Assembly: GCA_023078555.1 (NCBI GenBank)
Contig: CM041196.1
Span: forward strand, 7,451,985 to 7,515,984
Direction: 5' to 3'
Length of the DNA: 64,000 bases
DNA from: Ulva prolifera
Lineage: Eukaryota; Chlorophyta; Ulvophyceae; Ulvales; Ulvaceae
The position numbers and the translations under genes are program-made. The notes beneath the pieces are model-generated. The model did not search any database, was not told the origin of the DNA, and saw only the letters and a program-made list of their open reading frames with translations. Below, piece by piece: positions 35,527-46,468 of this stretch (the first letter of the stretch is position 1; every line of letters starts with the position of its first letter).

Positions 35527-37203
35527 CCCCGCAGACCCCAACACACTCCCCCGTCCGCAGCCGTCCCCCCTCTCCATTGCCGCGTCCAATCAGACCAGCC
35601 CGGAGCGTCAGAGCAACACGGCAGCGCCGTCAGCCGCCAGTCCGCCCAGGCCAAAGCACGCCCAAGCCACGGCATCCATGGGATGTGTCCGGTTACCGGA
35701 TCACGCGGAGCAGGCGGTGTTTGTGTGGAGCCACACCGCCACATGGCTGCATGCTGCCACAGCGGTGCTTTCTGCCAGGGCTCTTCTCTGCACCCGCACT
35801 GCATGCGCTGTGATCAAGGTCCGGTTGGATGCAGGGCGGCGGAGACGGCGTTCTCCTGTCAAAGCTGATCCCCTGTCGAAGCTCGCTGCAGGGCCCACCG
35901 ACGGTGGCGGCCACCTCCGACAGAGGGTATCATTCATCTCTTACGCAACGGCTAGCTGCAATGCGGGTCCCTTGTGCACACTTTGCGGGCCATAGGAGGG
36001 GAGGGAGAGAAGATTCACTCGCGGGCGTCAGTGCACACACCAGCAAGCAGGGCCCGCAAACGCACATGTGGGAATGTGGCTCCAGCGCTCTGCAACTCCC
36101 ACGGACTCCTCACAGTCACTAGATTTATACAGTGACCACTGAGGAGGAGACGATGATCTCTGATAGATAGGCTAGGAGATGATATACTCTAATCAGCAGG
36201 CTAGGCATTACAGCAGGCAATTGATGTGGCCATGGGCGCCGGCTGACACAATTTGCATCTGGCGCGCGTGGACAGTACCAGTGTGAAACATAGTGCCCTG
36301 CCAGGAGTTATGCCAACCACTGGCTTTGATGGTGTGTGCGGATGATTGTTCCTAGTCGGTCTCTGGCCGATGGCTAGTAGCCGTGAGATCCATGCGGCGT
36401 GGTGTCCAGGAACTGGCATGCTCTGGCTGAGGCGGTGGCAGGCATGGCCCACTGCCACCTCAAGGGGGGTAGGTGATTGGCGGATGAGCGTTACAAAGCA
36501 GGGCAATCTAGGCAGATCTGCCCTGAGCTGATGTTCTTGGTCTGTGTGTTAGGTGGGTCTTCTGATCGAGTGTGTCTTGATTGCAGTGCTATGCAGTCTG
36601 TCCCAGTGACCTGCCGTGCAATGGCCTGAGCTGCAATGGTTCGTTAGATGTGTTCCCATTGTGATTGGTCAGCACGAGCCGAACATCGGACATCAGTGCT
36701 TGTGTGTAGACGAAGCACTGGTCAAGCAGAGAAAATTAAGAACGAACTCACATCACACACGCGTTCAGACTTCACTACCTCGGGCAGGCTGCTTGTTACA
36801 CACTGCATGCCGTGGCCAGTCACGCGCAGCTGTACGAGTCACTTCATAGAGACCGCTTCCTGTAGCTGTACGTCTTGAACTGTGTCCAAATTCAGGTGGC
36901 ATGAGAGATACAGACATGAAGTGAACCTGACGCAACTGTAAAGAACCGGTGATGAAGCTGCAGAGTAGTTACATGGGAGTCTCCAGCGCTCACAAAAGAC
37001 AATACTGGGCAATCCCACACCAAATGAAAAAACAAACTTCACGATCACTAATGGCACCGTCATGCTGTCAAGTTGATATGAATTCATGTACATGTAAGCT
37101 CGTGTTCTGCTTAAATCATGTGAAGTCACGAACTGTTACCAAGACTACGACAGCTTCACCACCATCATGTCCAGCATAAAATGCCTGGGCGCTGAGAGGA
37201 TCG

Positions 37204-37205
<2 letters not shown>

Positions 37206-37261
<56 letters not shown>

Positions 37262-37278
37262 AGACACACACACACACA
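37206..37278 (+). repeat. CA dinucleotide microsatellite
   Basis: About 73 bases of alternating CA, broken only by CAGACA interruptions near 37256-37264. Confidence 0.97.
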
Positions 37279-37790
37279 TCAACATTGAGCGATCACATTA
37301 CATGTCTGCAGAGACAGCTGCGAAATCCAGCCAGCAACAAATCAGCCATGCTACTGCTCATGCGCATGATTGAATGCCATGCTACTCTACCAGTGTCGCG
37401 ACAGAAGCATGTCCAGTATTTGCAGTGCTTGTTGAAGTCTGACCGTCTGCAAACACAGTGCAATTGACAACCAGCACAGATGAACAAACAGGTTTTCCTG
37501 TGGGTCAGCATGCACACCTGCATTGCCTGCAACCTGTGAGGAGGCACCCACAACTGTGCTGCGGAAAGTGAAGCAAGCCACATTTCCTCCCATGGCTGCT
37601 GTACACTGGAACTGTATCAAACACAGCAGGTGGGACAGTCTGTTTGAAACTTGGTTTGTCTGCCTAGCCCAGCGAAATACATCGCACGCCGAGCCCATCG
37701 ATTTGGTCACTGACTTCAGGCAGACTTGTCATCACATCTGATTGCTCCTACAAACCCTACCCAGATTGAAGGTTTCGCTGACTGGCACCT

Positions 37791-39868
37791 TCACAGCTCA
37801 TTGCTTGGATCACGAATGACATGGTTGCAGGCAGGCTCTTTCTGCTGTGCATCACAGTCCCTTGAACCATCCGCATACACCAGCATATGCTGGAGCGCTT
37901 CTTCGTCCAGTTTTGGAGGCTCGTCAAACAGGTCTTGATCACGCCGGAGGTGAGACGGCATCAAGAAGGGGTGCACATACCACTCCCACGCATGTTTCTT
38001 GCGGCATTCCGGATCCCAGCAATGTGCTGTGAAGGTACCATACCAGAAGTCAGCCTTCAACATACTGAAATTACTCTTATGAAATCTGCGCTCCCATATG
38101 CAGTAGTTTGCTGCATGCGAACCAGGCGGAGCACACAAGTCGATGGAAACCAGGCCGTGCGCATTCAGGACACATACTTTCCTCACCTACACAACGACCC
38201 ACTTGAACTTTGCCACAATGACGCGTCACACGGACCAATAGCGAGCTTGTGAGGCACACATTGATGTCATATCCCAGGAGCTGTCGTGCCACGTCCAAAA
38301 GATCTGGAGCTGCACGCTTCAGTAGAGCCAGCTTTTCAATACTTGGTTTAGATCCACCAAGCCACTTCACAGGTACGATGACATCAGCCATTATGTCCGC
38401 AAACTGTATTGCAGCTTAACTCTATCCAGGAGAATGTTCGTGTGTTGCCAGTTACCCAGGTGTTGGCAACTGAGTTTGCATGGGAATTCAGCAGACACAC
38501 CGTAAATTGGGACAGATTATGCCAGTCAGCGTTAATAGAGGCCGGACATGGTGGTGGCGCCATGACCGAAGGGAGCATTTGACCGGACTCGGCTGCACTG
38601 TGAGTGTGAATCGGGTTCTCAGGATGAACAAGCAATGCAGAACAACGTGATGATTCCTCAGCGCCAAAACGGAGCAGTTTTGCACTTGAAGCGACATTGC
38701 AAGTCAGCGATTCCAGCCATTGCCTCTGTTTGCCTCTCCCTTGAAGTCGATCTGTGAGACGATGAGTCAGTGCAAATGGTGCCCCAACATTGCTGCTGCC
38801 GGGCATCTGAACTTTCTCGCAGAACAGGCAACGAAAGCATCGATTCCTGCACAGGAAAAATTGGCATTGCCTAGGCCTCCTATGATCCGGGCATCAGTCT
38901 CTTCTCATCAACGCGGGGGCAGCTTGTGTGAGGGCGTTTGCCAGTCGATCGTGTCCACCCATGTGATACGATCTTTCACAGGGGCCGGTAATGTGGAGCG
39001 TGCACAGAGTTATGTATTGCCTGTGTGGCAAGGGTGGACTCACCTCGAGTAAACGGATGGATCAATGAAAGACGCATCCTTCTGTGTTGGAGATACAACA
39101 TGTAACTTGCTTGCGTTATGATGCTTCATCACCGCCTGCTTGACGAAAGACCCAACTTCCCGCGCTGAATGGAATGCATATCCTGGGAAACACACCAGAA
39201 GGTGTCGCGACCATTTTCTGGCGTTGTTGCTCTCCATTTCTACACATTGTGACCTGTCCACACCCAGATTCCAGGCTGCCCTACACACAATCAGTGTCTG
39301 CATATGCGGCTTCCTAATGGGAATTTCACGATTCGGCCTGACACGGGGAAAACCTTGCTGTTGCATCGACAATGCGCAAGAGGTCTTCAACCATGCCATC
39401 ACCGTGTTTGTCAAGATTATGTGCAATTGGATACTCCAAATCAAAGTAGAGATGACAAGGGTTATCCTCGCGGATGATTTCGTAGAAATGGCGCTTTGTC
39501 GGCCGGAGCTCCAGTTCATGCCATATACGCTCAGCTGATGCTGCAATGTACATCCGCACAGGCTGCCGCTGGGGCCGAACTTTCTCCAGACACCATGGAC
39601 GTATACAGTACTGTTGTATATTATGTGCCTCATTTGCCTTACGCGTCAGGATCTCATTCGGATGAAATAGGCCTTCCATTCGACGCAATCGCTTATATGC
39701 GCTGAAAGTTGGCAGGCCGGGGAGGCCGTCGACAACGTTTTCAGCCACCGGCAATCCACATGCTAGCCGAGATCTTCGCAGGGCGTTTTCCGCGTCAACT
39801 GCGTCAAACGCCTCCCGCTGGGAAAAGAACTCTTGATAAAACGCGTCCGAGCATTCTGGCTTCCACAT
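37791..39868 (-). CDS. PRIMPOL: PrimPol, DNA primase/polymerase of the archaeo-eukaryotic primase family
   Basis: The start is the ATG at 39868. Exons 39868-39354, 39280-39044 and one from 38846 join in phase; later joins are approximate. The N-terminal module includes RHFYEIIREDNPCHLYFDLE, where the D-x-E pair of YFDLEY is the catalytic metal site of the family. RKWSRHLLVCFPGYAF and then FIDPSVYSRNRCFRC follow; the latter matches the IDxxVYTRNRNFR block with the third catalytic aspartate. The C-terminal zinc-binding module is visible: NYCIWERRFHKSN, then AHCWDPECRKK, giving the C-H-C-C ligand set. The stop is at 37791. PrimPol restarts DNA synthesis past lesions in nucleus and mitochondria. 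A possible 49-base intron between the His and the second Cys of the zinc module is not resolved. Conserved residues look intact. Confidence 0.92.
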
Positions 39869-40713
39869 GGTTCAATCAAATTCGAAAAAAGGCTCTGAAC
39901 TTGTGCAATACGGCTGAAGCACCATTTCTTCACTTTTCAAGTTGAAGACGACAAGAAGTTGCGGCAGATTACGATACAGGCTTGGGCCTGCGTCTTTGCG
40001 ATGCTTTAAACGTCCAAGCCACGGCGGATTACAGCAGCGGAAGGGCAACTTTGAATAATCAAATGCCAACAGTACAGGCAAAGAGGGTTGTCTTCATGAC
40101 ATACCACTGCAGCGGCTGGCATCCCGGATTGAGCCACCTATGCCACGCCTGACAACAGGCGCCTCCTCAACTTGGTCGCGCTGTCGCATGAGACGCATGC
40201 GTGGGCCGGCCCGGCCACGTGTGCACATCTCAACAAGGTCGCTGATGTAGCTGCAGGGTCTGGCACCGGCATCTGCAGACATAGACAGCTGTTCCTGGAG
40301 AACGAAATACAGTATCGCTCCATGACACTGTGACGCGAAGCTTCCCGACACACTGCCAAGCAATCTTGTCCGTGCTCCTCTCCTGCCTAGCTGATGGCAC
40401 TCCATGCGGGTGAGGCTACTTTGATGGGATGCACGGTCCCGTCCGACGACATCTCGCCCACTGGCCATCTGGCCTGAGCGGCAAGCCGCCCCCCTCTTCC
40501 AGCATGGCGCCGCCTCCCTCTTCACTATCTGGCTCTTGAGCTCTACTGGCCACGCGAGCAGCTGTAGGCTGCATAGCCTGGTGTTAGCAATTCAAGGCTG
40601 GAATAGCCTGCGCGTGACGCGTGAGCGCTTCAGGCAGGGTGCAGCTGTGCGGCGGTAATGAGTGTACTAGTACTTATTGGCGTGAAACGCCAGTTGCACC
40701 AGTGCCACACAGT

Positions 40714-40858
40714 CCCCCCCCCCCCCTCTCCCCAATCAACAGCTTCACTTGAAGAGTAGGACAGCGTTTGGCCTGCGCAATGACCAGCTGCGTCAGGATG
40801 CCTTTGCATGCCTGTGTGCTAGAGGTTCGCAGGGGGGGGGGGGGGGGGGGGGGGGGGG
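40714..40858. repeat. Poly-C (13) followed by poly-G (27): potential C/G hairpin pair
   Basis: Thirteen C at 40714-40726 and twenty-seven G at 40832-40858, separated by about 105 bases. The runs are complementary and could pair into a stem, and the G run alone could form a quadruplex. Confidence 0.9.
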
Positions 40859-41510
40859 ATCCTGGTGCCCCTTCTGGCGTCTGCTCGAGCGCCCGGTGAC
40901 CAGCCCACATGCATGCAAATGTGTCATCGCACCTGTTAGGCTTGACAGCGTCGCTCTTGCAACCGCTTGCAGTGCGCCTGGGGATGCTATGTGCAAAGCA
41001 CTAAGGCATCACGTTTGCCCGTACCCGCACGTAGCGACGTAGGGCACATGACACGTTCTGTTGTCAACCTCAGCATACTGCACTGCATCGTGAGGTCATT
41101 TCTTGAGGTGCCACATGGCCTACTGGCCCACCCTACCAAGCAAGTGCTGTAAGGACGGCAAAGCACCATATGCATCTGGCTCGTACTCACAATAGAGTAC
41201 CTTGTCTCTATCACACGCGCTGCAGATAGCAAATCCAGTCCTGCGGGCCAAGGCGGTGAAGTTAATCTGGTCTGCAAGGTGCATGACAGAGACTGTTGTG
41301 AGGCCAGATGCACAAGATGTTTGTCTTGGCGTGGTCAGACAGATCCTCCTCAGCCTAGCCCTGGTGTGCCTCTGGCAGCTGTTCAAGGACGTCGTCCAGT
41401 GCAGCCAGCTCGATAGCCGCTGCAGCCTCGTTGTCCGGCTGTGTGGCAGCCTAACGCTCACCTGCGTCCGGCGGCAAGTTCAGGGTCTGCAGTGGCTCCT
41501 CTGTGTGTGT

Positions 41511-41542
<32 letters not shown>
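41511..41542 (+). repeat. Poly-G tract, 32 bases
   Basis: An uninterrupted G run directly after a short GT-rich stretch (CTGTGTGTGT), ending at CAGTGAGA. Confidence 0.95.
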
Positions 41543-41547
<5 letters not shown>

Positions 41548-42518
41548 AGATACCGGGATATGGCGTCTTCGTTGCCGTAGCATATGTCGGTGTGCACGGG
41601 ATGAACCAGGTGGTCATAACACAGCAGTCGTCCCCAGAATGCAGCAACATACAAGTGGTGTGTAAGAGAGCTTTGACCGCGCTGCTACCGTCGATCTGTT
41701 GTTCTTGTACCACCCATACATGCCTAATTAGCCAGAATCATGTAACTGCCTCTTTGACACCAGCAATGACTATGCTACACTTGAGACCATGGGACAGAGG
41801 AGTCAACATGACTGCGAAATGTGGAATGAAGCTATCTTGACGATTGCACCAGCTGGCGTCATGTATATACATATGTATCCTGAACTTTGGTTGTGGATAC
41901 ACATGTATATAATCCATGTTACACTAGATTCTGTTGGTTTCAGTGCAGTCATGTGCACCAGCTACACAGCTGTTGAAATTGCATGCAACGAGCCCCTGCC
42001 AGAAGTTCAGTTGAGAGTCTTCTTGGATGTATCCTCCTAACCTACACCGTGTACACACATTGAGGTGGGGCACGGGAGGCGGGATGCTGGTCTGTGCAGG
42101 GCGGTCATCCCAGCATGTACGCAGACCTGAAGACACAGCAGAACTTGACCTGGCGCTGCACAGGGCTACGATGCAAGTTTTTTGTTCAGGTCGCTCTGTG
42201 GTGTCGTGAAAGGTTGACGTCCAGAGATGGGTGATCATAGGCATTCACGAGGAAACAGCTACTGCTTAGCAGACATCGGTATGAACATTATTCTGCATGT
42301 CTACGAAGCCCATGTGGAGGGTCGCCCTATCGACGACGTGGCCAAACTTGGCAGTCTTGGTGTTCATGCCAGCCTGTTATTCGAAGTTCCTGGCAGCTAC
42401 ACTTGTGGTCAGTGTAGGATGTCACTTTCAACAGCCAGCACCATGACCGTTTACAGCCTGTACCGCAACCTATGAGGACACCACAACACAATGGAACGAT
42501 CTGATTAAAAAACCGTCA

Positions 42519-44254
42519 CTATCTACCTGGAGTACCAAACACGGTCAGATACACCGTTACTAGCATGATCAGCGAGCCTATACTCATGTAGAACACACCC
42601 CACATTTGTACCCTGGTCCATCGTGAACCTGATGCTACGCCATCTGGCTCTTGGCGCACTGGCCGACTGAGGGACGGCCCACCTCCCATATTGACGTCTT
42701 GCGTACTCGCTGCACCTCGATCCATAGACTTGTCTACCGGTTCGTGGGAAAAAGTCGTCACATCGCCGTCAAGTTGCTCGGGCAGTAGTGCATCGGCCTC
42801 AGACACATCCCCATTGGCTTGCACGCTAGAGTCCAGCACGGACGGGTCACCCCCCACTGGGTCAAAAACCATCACTGCTCCTGGCAGAATGAAAATCACC
42901 ATGGAGCCTGCTAGGCCACCAATGACCTGGAACACCTTGCCTAGATCCGTCAGCAAACATGCAATCGTAGCTGTCAGGCAGAACATGAATGCAGCTGCAC
43001 TGGCAATAGGCAAGTACGGCGGGGGATACACCGCAGTGTGTCCAGTGTACTTGCATGCAAGGTCATATAGCGCTGAACGAGCGGGATGAAGGTCAATTGG
43101 ATAGTGAAGTGACGCAGCTGCACCGACCAGGATGCGAGCTGCCTGCATGAGATCATCATGGATGTCATAATTGCTCAGAATGTTGGAGTCTACCCGTCCT
43201 GGGAACTGAATGTAGCCTGCTGCGCCTGTGATGATATACATAAGAGTACACTCGAGGAACGCTATTGCAGCCACCCAGGACATTCCTTGGCACTTCTTCA
43301 TAAGTGACGGGCGTCCAGGAGGGTTGCCAGCACACGGTATGAGGCTAGGTGCCCCTGTCAGCTCTGCATAGATGGGCACTGCCTGAACATGGCACTGGTA
43401 CGCGAAGACCATTATGGGGATCGCATTCAGCATCGATGCACTGAGCTGCCATTGTGAGACGCCCTGCATGATCGGCTCACCATCGCTGGTCGCCCCATGC
43501 ACGACCGCCACAGCCAGCTTGAAAGTTATGACAGCTGAGGTGAAGGTCATCGCGGCTACAGCAAGGCCTGATGTAGGCGCAAGCGCCCCGATGTTTCGGA
43601 GCATTGATAGTGGGAGGATGATAATCAGAGACGGCAGCATCACAGACGCCCATCTTGTCATGGCCCATGACGGAAGATCCGTGTATGGGAACATATATCG
43701 CTGCAGCATTGCATGAGTGGCATCGCCTGCGATCATCATGAACGCGACACAAGAACCTGTCAGGTATACTAAAATTGTCCATGAGAGAAGCGTTCCTGCA
43801 GCTGGTCCCAGCGCACTCCGTACCTGCAACAAGGGCACGGGGCTCGACAGGGTGTAGGAAAGGGACTCGGCTGAGACAAGAGGATTGCTGATGAGCTTTG
43901 ATATGAGGCAAGTTTTAAGAGCAGGTTTCGCACCAGACTTTGATACGCAAGCGACCTGTGGGCAGTAGATCTCCTAATTATCGTGTTCATGGTGCCAAGC
44001 TCCAGTAGCGCAATCACCACACATAGCACACTGGCACCAACAAGCCCTGGAGCAACATGGATGCTAAGTTACGATTGCAAAGGACCAGCGTTGCCAAAAT
44101 GTCAAGTGCTTCACGATCAAGGATCATGTGCACCTGCAGACTCGAACGCGAAGGGAAATGCCAAGATACCAGCCCCAATAGCAGAATTCCCCAGGTTGAA
44201 GACTGCTCCCCAGGAGCTTGTCTTGCCTGCTAGAAAGTCAGCCGTTCCGACCAT
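42519..44254 (-). CDS. Amino acid transporter, AAAP family (SLC38-like)
   Basis: Three exons join in phase: 44254-44134, 44046-43934 and 43823-42519, giving 512 residues. The first helix has the family signature SSWGAVFNLGNSAIGAGILA followed by FPFAFESAG. Exon 2 gives helix two and the cytoplasmic loop (LGTMNTIIRRSTAHRSLAYQ). Exon 3 opens VRSALGPAAGTLLSWTILVY and contains the remaining helices, including IPIMVFAYQCHVQAVPIYAE and TLMYIITGAAGYIQFPG, the conserved core of sodium- or proton-coupled amino acid carriers. About 100 polar residues, predicted cytosolic or lumenal, lie before the last helix. It probably moves neutral amino acids across the plasma or vacuolar membrane; substrate and ion cannot be assigned. 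The start lies about 600 bases from the divergent gene at 44855. Confidence 0.93.
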
Positions 44255-44854
44255 GGCAGCAAATTTGGCAAGCGGCTACAAACAGTACATCACGGCAGAG
44301 CCGCGTGTCGCTGTCGGTTGGCACGTCGCTTGAACAGGTTCCTGTCACAGCATCGTCCCGTGCAGCTCAGCCGGTGAACAGCCAAGTCATGCACACCTAG
44401 CGATGTGACAACGTGTCCGCGTCCATCATCGATGAACAACTTGCTTCAGAATGATCGTGGCAGGGAATCGCGTCACAAACTGACATATGCGCCCATGCAT
44501 TCCTGCCGTGCTCCAACTTGGTCCTTGTAACACACATGCGCCAATGCATGCAAATCATATGCCTCCATTCTGGCGAAGTGATTGTCGCACGGGTCCAGAA
44601 CGGACTCGTAGTCGCGATACGTATTGCGGTTTTCTTCGCTGGAGTTTGTGAAAATTGTACGTTCTGCCTTCCGTCAACCACAAAGAGCCGTTCGTGCTAT
44701 CCGCTGCCTCCGCGACTCCCGACACTGACTGGAAGCTGTTCGTTAACACACGGCGGCATAATTAGCCCGGAATATCGCTGCCACAGTGCATTACGTCAAG
44801 TGATTGTAGACCCATGTGATAGATAGATCAGCCGATCATCAGCAGCCTCTGAAC
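44255..44854. promoter_or_regulatory. Divergent intergenic region, possible shared promoter
   Basis: Separates the start codons of the amino acid transporter (minus) and the coiled-coil gene (plus). No recognisable element or extra gene. Confidence 0.4.
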
Positions 44855-45668
44855 ATGGACAAACTGGCGCACGAGAATGAATCTGTCGCCAAAGTAGAGC
44901 ATGTGCAGGTGCTAGGCCACCCCTGCACGGATTCAAATGTTGCCAGCGCTTGAGGATGATGTGTATGCTATGAGAAGCTGTGTTTTGGAGCTGTAGCGAT
45001 ATCAACATCACATGTGTTCAACTACAGAACCTTCTCACAAATCTCCGGCAGCAGCTAGAAGATATCAAGGATGAACAGTCGTCCCAGCTGCAGAAGAGCC
45101 AGGTTCTCATGTGCAATGCTGATGCCACGTTAGCACTTGGCGCACTTTTGTACAAGTTAGAAGGCTGCGATGAGCTTGCTGATGTCATGCTCAAAAGCGA
45201 GCTCCTGATGCTAGGCGCATATAAACAGAAAGTTCAGAAAGCAGTCGCCAAAGAGGAACTGAGTATGCAGAAGAAGAAGACTGAGGTTAACATTGATGCG
45301 ATGCATCGTTTCATTGAGCATGCCATTCCTGACCTTGATCAGGTGCAAAAGGCCGATCTAAAAAAAGTGCGTTGTCGCTGATAGCAATGCCGTACGGATG
45401 GTCATGTGTGAGTGCTGGTGCGAAAAGGTGCTGATGTATGAGCTGGGTGCCCATGCAGGTCGCGGAGACAGCTGCTGTGGCTCGAGACGGTCAAGCTGGT
45501 AAGTCCATATTGGCGGCTGAAGATGCTGACCCCTTTGCGGCAATTACTGCCAAAAAGGGCAAGTCCGCCACAGAGCGTGCGAAGCGGCGGAAAAAATCCA
45601 AATCAGATGATACATCTGCCAAACTCCTTGACGACATTCTGTCCAACATGCCGGACCAGGATATATGA
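44855..45668 (+). CDS. Uncharacterised 200-residue coiled-coil protein
   Basis: Exons 44855-44908, 45028-45366 and 45459-45668 join in phase: MDKLAHENESVAKVEHVQ, then a helix with heptad-like spacing (NLLTNLRQQLEDIKDEQSS), a central segment LALGALLYKLEGCDELADVM, a second charged helix (YKQKVQKAVAKEELSMQKKK), and a tail. The tail contains DPFAAITAKKGKSATERAKR and a basic cluster RRKKSK, a possible nuclear localisation signal, and ends SAKLLDDILSNMPDQDI. I recognise no family. Exon phases, helical pattern and composition make it a credible real gene. No membrane segment or signal peptide is seen. It is divergent from the amino acid transporter gene. Confidence 0.7.
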
Positions 45669-46468
45669 GTGCTAGATGGCACTAACAGTCAAATAGCTGC
45701 CCTGAAAGTCCAGTAACTATGCCTGTTTACTTCCCAATTTATATCAGCCTACTGTGCTCTCGGCATTCACCAGGACAGGTTTGACATCATGGCTCAGCTC
45801 GCCTGAGTTTCCTCAGCCCAGGTGGCCGAAAACTTCCATGCCGTTTCTGGTTCATGATGGCATGTATCAGCGTGCCAGTACCATCTTCAGCTGCTTCGGC
45901 AGCGAGTTCCGTTTGGCCATTCATGCGTGTGGTGCAGTTGTCCACCTCCTCCTACATCCAGCAAATGCAATGTGTCACCAGGATAAAGCCAGAGAGGCAG
46001 GAAGCACTGGCAAATTCGCGCAACATGGAAGGGGACACCACACCTGCACTGAGGCATTCACACATTCATGCCCATGCACGCAACCGCACAACAGAACACA
46101 CTGATCCCATTGCACACCAACACTGCCCATACGCTCCATGGCTAGCACCATCACCATCCAGCGTTCCAATGTGTTTCGGATACAAGTCATCATCATACGG
46201 TCACAGTCACGCCACCGCATTGCAAATCTAAAAAATGTGATGGCATCAAAATGATGCCACATACAAGGTTGAATCACACCTGAAGCTCGCCCGCTGACTG
46301 CATTGCGGGAACAGGACAGCCACTACCCTGTGTATGGTTCGATTTTGATCTGACATGACAAGACACACCAGAGCTTGCTGTCATGTCATTGCGCCGTAGC
46401 CTGCAAGACATGTCAGCATGCCTCGTCCATGATAGTATGAGCATGTGCCAGATACTGAGTTCAGCATG
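45669..46468. other. Convergent intergenic region
   Basis: Lies between the stop of the coiled-coil gene and the presumed stop of the large minus-strand gene. No motif-bearing frame was found; the region should hold 3' UTRs. Confidence 0.35.

Larger units (their letters stand above)
34751..37790. other. Gene-poor region with CA-rich DNA, poly-C tract and microsatellite
   Basis: No gene recognised. The stretch 35200-35420 is strongly CA-rich on the plus strand, and 35492-35525 is uninterrupted C. Long open frames across this stretch result from biased composition (Pro/Thr/His on one strand, Gly/Val/Cys on the other). Part of it may be the remainder of the LINE. The far right end holds the 3' side of the minus-strand PrimPol gene. 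Confidence 0.4.
39869..42518. other. Gene-poor region with G/C homopolymers
   Basis: No recognised gene. Fragments with some protein-like character are the minus-strand stretch AAAAIELAALDDVLEQLPEA near 41430-41370, which soon meets stops, and a plus-strand frame ending at 42475 (SYCLADIGMNIILHVYEAHV). Both could be decayed transposon or gene pieces. Two G runs and one C run lie between 40.7 and 41.6 kb. Frames encoding poly-Gly or poly-Pro there are artefacts of these runs. Confidence 0.35.

Noticed and set aside
35100-35995. Long open frames of 200-278 codons on both strands around the poly-C tract
   Set aside because: They are poly-Pro/Thr or poly-Gly/Val readings of CA-rich and homopolymer DNA, with no stops because of composition. 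No domain is visible.
40094-40525. 143-codon minus-strand Arg-rich frame near PrimPol
   Set aside because: No motif and no upstream or downstream exon; PrimPol starts separately at 39868 after an in-frame stop.
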